From Pinirhizobacter soli (lineage in GTDB: Bacteria; Pseudomonadota; Gammaproteobacteria; Xanthomonadales; Rhodanobacteraceae): a DNA stretch of 64,000 nt. Made by a program: the position numbers and the translations under genes. Each line of letters starts with the position of its first letter. Position 1 is the stretch's first letter. A model generated the notes under the pieces. That model was not told the origin of the DNA and did no database searches. It saw nothing but the letters and a program-made list of their open reading frames with translations. Location: contig NZ_JADZLQ010000001.1 of the NCBI RefSeq assembly GCF_015905305.1, forward strand, positions 954,599 through 1,018,598, given 5' to 3'. Below are positions 58,242 to 64,000 of the stretch, in pieces.

Positions 58242-60062
58242 TTAGCGCCCACGCATGAAGAGCTTGTCCAGTTCCGTCAGCGACAGCTGGATCCAGGTGG
58301 GCCGGCCATGGTTGCACTGGCCCGATCGCTCGGTGGCTTCCATCTCGCGCAGCAGGGCATTCATCTCCGGGATGCCCAGCCGTCGGCCGGCGCGCACCGA
58401 GCCATGGCAGGCCATGGTCGAGAGCAATTCGTTTTCCAGTTCCTCAAGGCGCCGCGAACTGCCATGGGCGGCAAGCTCGGACAGGACATCGCGCGCCAGC
58501 TGGCTGACGTCGGCACCCTCGAGCAGTGCGGGAATGCGGCGCACCACCACCGCCGAGGGACCGCTGCGCGAAAGTTCAAGACCCCATTCGGCCAGCGCGT
58601 CGGCGTGTTCCTCGGCCGCGGCCGCTTCCTTGGCACCCACAGCGATCGACAGCGGCACCAGCAGCAACTGCGAGCGCAGAGCGCTGGTGATACGCCCGTT
58701 CTTGAGTTTCTCGTAGGTGATGCGCTCGTGCGCTGCGTGCATGTCCACCAGTACCAAGCCCTGCTCGTTCTCGGCCAGCACATACACCTGCTTCAGCTGC
58801 GCGATGGCAAAGCCCAGCGGCGGTGCCTGGCTGTCGTCGGTATCGGGCAACGGCACCTGCACGGCGGAGGCCGCGTTGCCGAACAATGCGGCGTACTCGG
58901 CAAGCGGTTCGTCGCGCACACCAAGGGTGAGGCGCGGCTGGTTGAGCGGCCGTGCGCCCCATGGCATCGGCGAAAGGCCTGGCTCGTTCGCCGCGCCCGT
59001 CAACGCCGGTGTCCACGATACGTTGGGCGCCGATACCACGGCCTGCACTGGCGCCACGCCGGCCCGGGTCTGCGCCAGTGCCTCGTGCAAGGTGCGGTAA
59101 AGGAAATCGTGCACCAGGCGCTGCTCGCGGAAACGCACTTCGCTCTTGGCCGGATGCACGTTTACGTCCACGCCGGCGGGATCGAGGGTGAGGAACAGCA
59201 CGAACGCCGGATGGCGCCCATGGAACAACACATCCGCATAGGCCTGGCGCACCGCATGCGCCACCACGCGATCGCGCACGAGGCGGCCGTTGACGTAGAA
59301 GAACTGCTGATCGGCCTGTGAACGCGAAGCGGTGGGCAGACCCACCCAGCCTCCCAGGTGCAAGCCCGCGGCCGAGTGGTCCACGCGCAGGCTTCGCGAG
59401 GGAAATTCCTCGCCCAGTACCTCCGCCACCCTTGCCAGGGCACCGGCCTCGTCGCGCGCTGCCTTGATGATGCGCACCGGCCGCCCGTTGTTGCTGAGGC
59501 GGAACTCGACGCCTTCGCGCGCCAGCGCCAGCGACTTGAGCAGGTCGTCGATATGCGCGAACTCCGTGCGCTCGGCACGGAGGAATTTCCGGCGCGCCGG
59601 CACGTTGTAGAAAAGATCGCGCACCTCGATGCTGGTGCCCTGCGGATGTTGCGCCGGCCGCGCCTGGCGCAACTTGCCGCCATCCACTTCCAGGCGGAAG
59701 GCGGCATCGGCGCCGCGCTGGCGGGAGGTCAGCGCCACCCTTGCCACCGACGACACCGACGCCAGCGCTTCGCCGCGGAAGCCCATGCTGGCTACGTGCT
59801 CGAGGTCGTCGAAACTGCCGATCTTGCTGGTGGCATGCGAGGCCACGGCAAGCTCCAGTTCGTCGTGGGCGATCCCGCCGCCGTCGTCGCGCACACGGAT
59901 CAGCTGGGCGCCGCCCTGCTCGATGTCGATCTCGATGCGCCCGGCGCCTGCGTCAAGGCTGTTCTCGACCAATTCCTTGACCACCGAGGCCGGGCGCTCG
60001 ATGACTTCGCCGGCGGCGATCTGGTTGATCAGTTCAGGGGGAAGCGCGCGAATGGATGCCAT
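58242..60062 (-). CDS. mutL: DNA mismatch repair protein MutL
   Basis: 606 residues. GHKL ATPase motifs: [41 protein letters not shown]. The C-terminal dimerisation domain contains [12 protein letters not shown] (~437-448), which fits the DxHAxxExxxxE endonuclease motif of MutL from organisms without MutH. The typical operon partner downstream in the Xanthomonadales, an AmiC amidase, lies immediately upstream here. Confidence 0.96.
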   Translation of the reverse strand: MASIRALPPELINQIAAGEVIERPASVVKELVENSLDAGAGRIEIDIEQGGAQLIRVRDDGGGIAHDELELAVASHATSKIGSFDDLEHVASMGFRGEALASVSSVARVALTSRQRGADAAFRLEVDGGKLRQARPAQHPQGTSIEVRDLFYNVPARRKFLRAERTEFAHIDDLLKSLALAREGVEFRLSNNGRPVRIIKAARDEAGALARVAEVLGEEFPSRSLRVDHSAAGLHLGGWVGLPTASRSQADQQFFYVNGRLVRDRVVAHAVRQAYADVLFHGRHPAFVLFLTLDPAGVDVNVHPAKSEVRFREQRLVHDFLYRTLHEALAQTRAGVAPVQAVVSAPNVSWTPALTGAANEPGLSPMPWGARPLNQPRLTLGVRDEPLAEYAALFGNAASAVQVPLPDTDDSQAPPLGFAIAQLKQVYVLAENEQGLVLVDMHAAHERITYEKLKNGRITSALRSQLLLVPLSIAVGAKEAAAAEEHADALAEWGLELSRSGPSAVVVRRIPALLEGADVSQLARDVLSELAAHGSSRRLEELENELLSTMACHGSVRAGRRLGIPEMNALLREMEATERSGQCNHGRPTWIQLSLTELDKLFMRGR

Positions 60063-60084
60063 CGGCGCAGGATAGCAAAGGCCG

Positions 60085-61698
60085 TCAGGATGACGGGATG
60101 GCCAGCACCGTGCCTACCCTTACCCCGCTGTCGGGAATCTGGTTGACCTGCCGCAGCGAGCCGACGCTGACGCCGTACTGCTGGGCGATGCCGCGGAGCG
60201 TCTCACCCCGCTCGACACGGTGCAGGTCGCGCACATTGTCGTCGGCGCGCGCAATGTTTGCCGCCTTGGCGGTTCGTTTGGCCGCATTGTTGGCGGCCTT
60301 GCTGGCCGCCGTGGCAGTACCGACCACCGGCGACGCCTGGATTTGCGAGGCTGCCTCGACCATCGGCTCAGCCTGCTTCGCCATGGCCACCAGGGTGTTG
60401 CCGTTGCGGCGCGCGGCCTGGGCGGCGAACCAGGTACCCGGGGGCGGCGTGGTGGCGAAATAGTTGCGGATGCCGCCAAGCACCGCCGTGGCCAGCGATT
60501 GCCGGTGGGCGCTGCTACGCAGCTTGGTTTCTTCGGAGGGGTTGGTGATGAAAGCCGTCTCGACCAGGATCGAGGGCACATCGGGCGAGCGCAACACCAC
60601 GAAATTGGCGCGCTCGACATAGCCGCGGTGGGTAGGACCGAGCTGGCCGACGGCCTTGAGCACGTTGTTGGCGATGGCTTCGGAGGCCTGCATGGCGTAG
60701 CCCTGCTGCAGGTCCAGCAGTACCGCGGCGAGCGTGTCGTCCTTGTCGTCCAGTGACACGCCGCCGACGAGGTCGGCGCGGTTTTCCCGGTCGGCAAGCC
60801 ACCGTGCGGCTTCGCTGGTCTTGCCACGCGGCGAGAGCACCCACACCGACGAGCCCTTGGCATCGCTGTTCTTGAAGGCGTCGGCGTGCACCGAAACGAA
60901 GAGGTCGGCGTTGTGTTCGCGGGCGATCTGGTAACGGCGCTTCAAGGGGATGAAGTAGTCGCCATTGCGCGTGAGTACCGCCTGCATGCCCGGCTGTGCG
61001 TTGATCTGCGCGGCCAGTTCGCGGGCCACGTTCAGCGTGACGTCTTTCTCGAGCAGGCCCGTGGCCCCGCGGGCGCCGGAATCTTCGCCACCGTGGCCGG
61101 CATCGACCGCCACCACCACCTTGCGTTCGCTGGAGGGCATCGACGCCACGGGAGCGGATGACACCGGCGCGGTGCGCCCGCGCTTGCCCGTGGAGGCCGT
61201 GCGTAGCGGCTGGGGATCGCGGACCGCGGCGGGCGCCGCCGTGTCATCGCCATCGTCGGAACTGTCGTCGTCGCTGGTGCCGGCGTTCTTCTGCCCGACC
61301 TTAGCCAACGCTGGATCGCCCGGGTAAAGATCCAGCACCAAGCGGTAACCGTAGTCGCCCGCGGGCTTGACCATGAAGCTCTTGGGCTTGGCTGTGGGAT
61401 CCACATGCGCGACCAGACGCGCCGACTTGCCCGTGGTATCGAGCCCCTTGAACAGGCCCTGCGCTCCTGGCGCACGGAAACTCCCGGCGAGGCTTCCACC
61501 TGGAAGCTCGATCACCATGTCGCCCGGCTTGTCGCCCGGGGAAACCCTGTATTTGCCATTGTCGGAGAGATCGAACACCACGCGCGTGTATTCAGGGCCG
61601 GCCCAGACGCGGGCCGCCTTGATATCGGTGGCGACGGCGGGTTGGCTTGCCATGGTGGCAAGGCAAGCGGCGGCAATGGTGGCGATAATTCCCCTCAT
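60085..61698 (-). CDS. N-acetylmuramoyl-L-alanine amidase (AmiC/AmiB type) with AMIN and LysM domains
   Basis: 537 residues from ATG 61698. Signal peptide; AMIN domain ([18 protein letters not shown]) for septal targeting; linker; Amidase_3 domain with zinc motifs [21 protein letters not shown] and the glutamate in [10 protein letters not shown]-terminal LysM ([21 protein letters not shown]). Splits daughter-cell peptidoglycan. It is encoded next to mutL (22 bp apart), as in many gammaproteobacteria. Confidence 0.95.
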   Translation of the reverse strand: MRGIIATIAAACLATMASQPAVATDIKAARVWAGPEYTRVVFDLSDNGKYRVSPGDKPGDMVIELPGGSLAGSFRAPGAQGLFKGLDTTGKSARLVAHVDPTAKPKSFMVKPAGDYGYRLVLDLYPGDPALAKVGQKNAGTSDDDSSDDGDDTAAPAAVRDPQPLRTASTGKRGRTAPVSSAPVASMPSSERKVVVAVDAGHGGEDSGARGATGLLEKDVTLNVARELAAQINAQPGMQAVLTRNGDYFIPLKRRYQIAREHNADLFVSVHADAFKNSDAKGSSVWVLSPRGKTSEAARWLADRENRADLVGGVSLDDKDDTLAAVLLDLQQGYAMQASEAIANNVLKAVGQLGPTHRGYVERANFVVLRSPDVPSILVETAFITNPSEETKLRSSAHRQSLATAVLGGIRNYFATTPPPGTWFAAQAARRNGNTLVAMAKQAEPMVEAASQIQASPVVGTATAASKAANNAAKRTAKAANIARADDNVRDLHRVERGETLRGIAQQYGVSVGSLRQVNQIPDSGVRVGTVLAIPSS

Positions 61699-61863
61699 GG
61701 CCGGGATTGAACTGCAACGGTCAGCCGAAAGCAAGAGGAATTCCCTGAAAAATCCATAACCTGCACATCATTCGTCAGCGTTCGTGCAGGAAGTGTCGCC
61801 AAGCGACGGTTTTCGATCAGGAGTCGCCGGGCCGTCGCAAGACAGTTTGCGACTAAAAAACAA

Positions 61864-62316
61864 TCACTTAATCCCTTCCAGGAAGCGGTCGCCCCGCTTT
61901 GTGGCCGATTCGAGCCGCAACCGACGCCCCTCGCCGTCGTGGGCGAGGCGAAGATGGACATCGGCCGTCGGCAAGGCTCCCGCGCCCCGCTCTGGCCACT
62001 CCACCAGCACCAGCGCGGCCTCATCGGACAACGCATCGAGCCCCAGCCATTCCAGTTCACCCGGATCGGCAATGCGATACAGGTCCAGGTGCCAGGCGAC
62101 GTGGCCGGGAAACTCATAGGATTCCACCAGGCTGTAGGTCGGGCTCTTCACCCGTTCGCCCACGCCCAGTGCCCTGAGGAATGCACGGGCAAAGGTGGTC
62201 TTGCCGGCACCTAGGTCGCCGTGCAGGTACATCACCAGGCCGCCGTCGACACCCGTGGCCAGCGCCTGGGCAATGCCTTGCGTTGCGGCCTCGTCGGCCA
62301 GGATGAACTCACGCAT
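61864..62316 (-). CDS. tsaE: tRNA threonylcarbamoyladenosine biosynthesis ATPase TsaE
   Basis: 150 residues from ATG 62316 (MREFILADE). Walker A HGDLGAGKTTFAR, then SPTYSLVESY and LYRIADPGELEWLG. ATPase of the t6A synthesis complex with TsaB and TsaD. The start overlaps the nnr stop by 8 bp. Confidence 0.95.
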   Translation of the reverse strand: MREFILADEAATQGIAQALATGVDGGLVMYLHGDLGAGKTTFARAFLRALGVGERVKSPTYSLVESYEFPGHVAWHLDLYRIADPGELEWLGLDALSDEAALVLVEWPERGAGALPTADVHLRLAHDGEGRRLRLESATKRGDRFLEGIK

Positions 62317-63787
62317 GGTCGACGCCGTTGAGGACCGCGCGCAGGGTGTCCAGAAGGTCCGTGGCCGCAAGCCCTATTTCACCACCAGTCGCGGCAAGGT
62401 CGCCGGCGCGCGCGTGCACCGAAGTACCCAGGCATGCTGCGGCGAAGGGGTCCTCGGCATGCTGCCCCAGCAAGCCCGCGATCACGCCGGTAAGGATGTC
62501 GCCCATGCCGCCGCTGGCCATGCCGGGGTTGCCCCAGGGGCACACCTGAAGGCGTCCGTCCGGTGCGGCGACGATGCTGCCGGTGCCCTTGAGCACCACC
62601 ACTGCCTGGTATTTGCCGGCAATCGCCGCGGCGGCGGCGAAGCGGTCGGCCTGGATGTCGCGGGTGTCGCAGCCCAGCAACCGACCGGCTTCGCCCGGGT
62701 GCGGGGTAAGGATGGTCGGCGCAGTGAAACGGCGCGGGTATTTGGCCAGCATGTTCAGGCCATCGGCATCGAGCACCATGGGCTTGCCGGCGTCGAGCGC
62801 CGTCAGCCACAACGCATGGCCCCAGGAGCCCTGTCCCAGCCCCGGCCCCACGGCCAGCACACTCGCTTTCTCCAGCGGCTGCTCGAGCGACTGCGGGCCG
62901 TCTGCGGCACGCGGCATCAGCTCCGGCCGCGCCGCGTGCAACGCCACGATGTTCTCCGCGCGCGTAGCGACACTCACCAGTCCCGCACCCACGCGCAACA
63001 CCGCGCTTGCGCACATCAGCACCGCACCGCCCGTGCCATGGTCGCCGCCGATCGCCAGCACATGGCCGTACTGGCCCTTGTTCGACTGCCGTGGCCGGCG
63101 CGGCAGCGCCTGCGGCTGCATCAGGATGGCCGAAGGACGCTGATCGGCGATCACGCGATCGTCCGCGCCCAGGCTCGCCAGTTCCAGCACGCCGACATGG
63201 TCGGCCGCATCCTGGGTGAACATGCCGCGCTTGTGCGCGATGAAAGTGACCGTAGCATCGGCGCGCACGCAGCGGCCTGCCGTGGTGCCTGTGTCGGCGG
63301 AAAGGCCGGAGGGAATATCCACCGCCAGTACCGGCAAACCAGCAGCGTTGATCGCGTCAATGGCCTCGGCCATGGCATCGCCTGGCGGCCGCGACAGGCC
63401 CGTACCCAGCAAGGCATCGACCAGCACGTCGGCACCGCCAAGATCGAGCCTTGCCGAGACATCGCCGCCGCCTTTGACGAAACGGTCGTGCGCTGCCCTG
63501 GCGCCTTCCGTCGCAGGCGGAACCACGGCCACCACGCGTGAGGGAAGTCCTTCCTCACGTGCACGCAGCGCCAGCAGATAGCCGTCTGCGCCGTTATTCC
63601 CCGGGCCACACAACACCACGATGCGCCGCGCCTCCGGCCATCGCCGCCGCAAGGCACGGAAGGCGGCATCGGCGGCACGCGCCATCAAGGTGGGGGAATC
63701 AACTCCCAGGATCTGCATGGCCTGGGCGTCGATCGCATGCGATTGGGCCGCGGTGAACAGTGCCGCGGCAAGCGTTGGCGTGGTCAT
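62309..63787 (-). CDS. nnr: Bifunctional NAD(P)H-hydrate repair enzyme (epimerase + ADP-dependent dehydratase)
   Basis: 492 residues. The N-terminal YjeF_N epimerase has VLCGPGNNGADGYLLA. The C-terminal ribokinase-fold dehydratase has AVGPGLGQGSWG, LTPHPGEAGRLLG and GNPGMASGGMGDILTGVIAG. Repairs hydrated NAD(P)H. Divergent from queG and coupled to tsaE, the usual gammaproteobacterial order. Confidence 0.95.
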   Translation of the reverse strand: MTTPTLAAALFTAAQSHAIDAQAMQILGVDSPTLMARAADAAFRALRRRWPEARRIVVLCGPGNNGADGYLLALRAREEGLPSRVVAVVPPATEGARAAHDRFVKGGGDVSARLDLGGADVLVDALLGTGLSRPPGDAMAEAIDAINAAGLPVLAVDIPSGLSADTGTTAGRCVRADATVTFIAHKRGMFTQDAADHVGVLELASLGADDRVIADQRPSAILMQPQALPRRPRQSNKGQYGHVLAIGGDHGTGGAVLMCASAVLRVGAGLVSVATRAENIVALHAARPELMPRAADGPQSLEQPLEKASVLAVGPGLGQGSWGHALWLTALDAGKPMVLDADGLNMLAKYPRRFTAPTILTPHPGEAGRLLGCDTRDIQADRFAAAAAIAGKYQAVVVLKGTGSIVAAPDGRLQVCPWGNPGMASGGMGDILTGVIAGLLGQHAEDPFAAACLGTSVHARAGDLAATGGEIGLAATDLLDTLRAVLNGVDHA

Positions 63788-63878
63788 GGCGGCTATTATA
63801 GGGAGGCTGGCCGTGACGGTGACTGCACAACGGACCTCAAGCGAAGGGGTGGCCGGCCCGATTCACTACAATGCGCCC

Positions 63879-64000
63879 ATGGACTACCGGAAGCTCGCCG
63901 ACGACATCAGGCTCTGGGCACGTGAGCTCGGCTTCGCCGAGGCCGGCATTTCCGGCACGTCGCTTGGCGAGGACGAAACCCACCTTCTGCGCTGGCTGGA
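63879..64000 (+). CDS. queG: Epoxyqueuosine reductase (partial, C-terminus off window)
   Basis: The first 40 residues are visible (MDYRKLADDIRLWARELGF, then AEAGISGTSL). They match the QueG N-terminus, a cobalamin and Fe-S enzyme completing queuosine in tRNA. It is divergent from nnr-tsaE, the conserved arrangement. The rest lies beyond the right edge. Confidence 0.85.
   Translation, partial: MDYRKLADDIRLWARELGFAEAGISGTSLGEDETHLLRWL

Noticed and set aside
61831..61860. GTCGCAA/TTGCGAC hairpin near an A/T run below tsaE
   Set aside because: For the minus-strand transcript the T run comes before the stem, so it is not a standard terminator.

Overview
The window reads as high-GC chromosomal DNA of a gammaproteobacterium of the Xanthomonadales (Lysobacterales), most likely Rhodanobacteraceae (a Luteibacter or Dyella relative). 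This is inferred from a metH split into two overlapping genes and preceded by an ArsR-methyltransferase fusion, the pilVWXY1E minor-pilin operon, the gene orders murJ-ribF-ileS-lspA-ispH and rplU-rpmA-obgE, and the general protein style. No database search was run. Most of the window is core chromosome; the left end and the 12.5-37.5 kb part are accessory-rich.

Layout. 1-5527 (minus): a tightly overlapped six-gene catabolic operon (two-subunit acyl-CoA ligase of the SucCD type, divergent acyl-CoA dehydrogenase, dienelactone hydrolase, ACMSD-type amidohydrolase, MFS importer cut by the window edge). 5658-5891: a 234-bp non-coding repeat with 24-bp terminal inverted repeats; a second copy in opposite orientation lies at 45203-45470. 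6054-7217: a second, canonical acyl-CoA dehydrogenase. 7389-12086: ArsR-methyltransferase fusion and the two halves of cobalamin-dependent methionine synthase. 12.1-14.6 kb: a LAB_N membrane protein, tRNA-Val(CAC) with a decayed or recombined second copy, a strongly structured intergenic region, a GntA-like (YqcI/YcgG) protein and an AT-richer lipoprotein gene. 14.7-24 kb: type IV pilus minor-pilin operon pilV-pilW-pilX-pilY1-pilE-DUF4124-fimT. 24.1-28.8 kb: a run of small orphan proteins and a CPBP protease. 28.9-36.7 kb: a 2602-residue autotransporter whose passenger holds two tandem copies of a roughly 651-residue unit.

37.5-51.6 kb is housekeeping: tRNA-Thr(CGT), ispH, lspA, ileS, ribF, murJ, rpsT, obgE, rpmA, rplU, a DUF2059 protein, uvrA and a thioesterase. 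51.6-64 kb holds a DUF4139 protein, an enoyl-CoA isomerase-like protein, sseA, a Nudix CoA pyrophosphatase, DUF1289, an FKBP isomerase, an enoyl-CoA hydratase, a DUF1684 protein, mutL, an AmiC-type amidase, tsaE, nnr and the start of queG.

How the genes work together: the left operon probably imports an organic acid, activates it to a CoA thioester and desaturates it. The pil genes build the priming tip of a type IV pilus, and the autotransporter adds a second long surface structure. The metH group forms a methyl-cycle unit. The strongest candidates for something undescribed are the inverted-repeat element with compensating changes at its ends, the left-edge CoA operon with its atypical dehydrogenase, and the structured region at 12830-13080.
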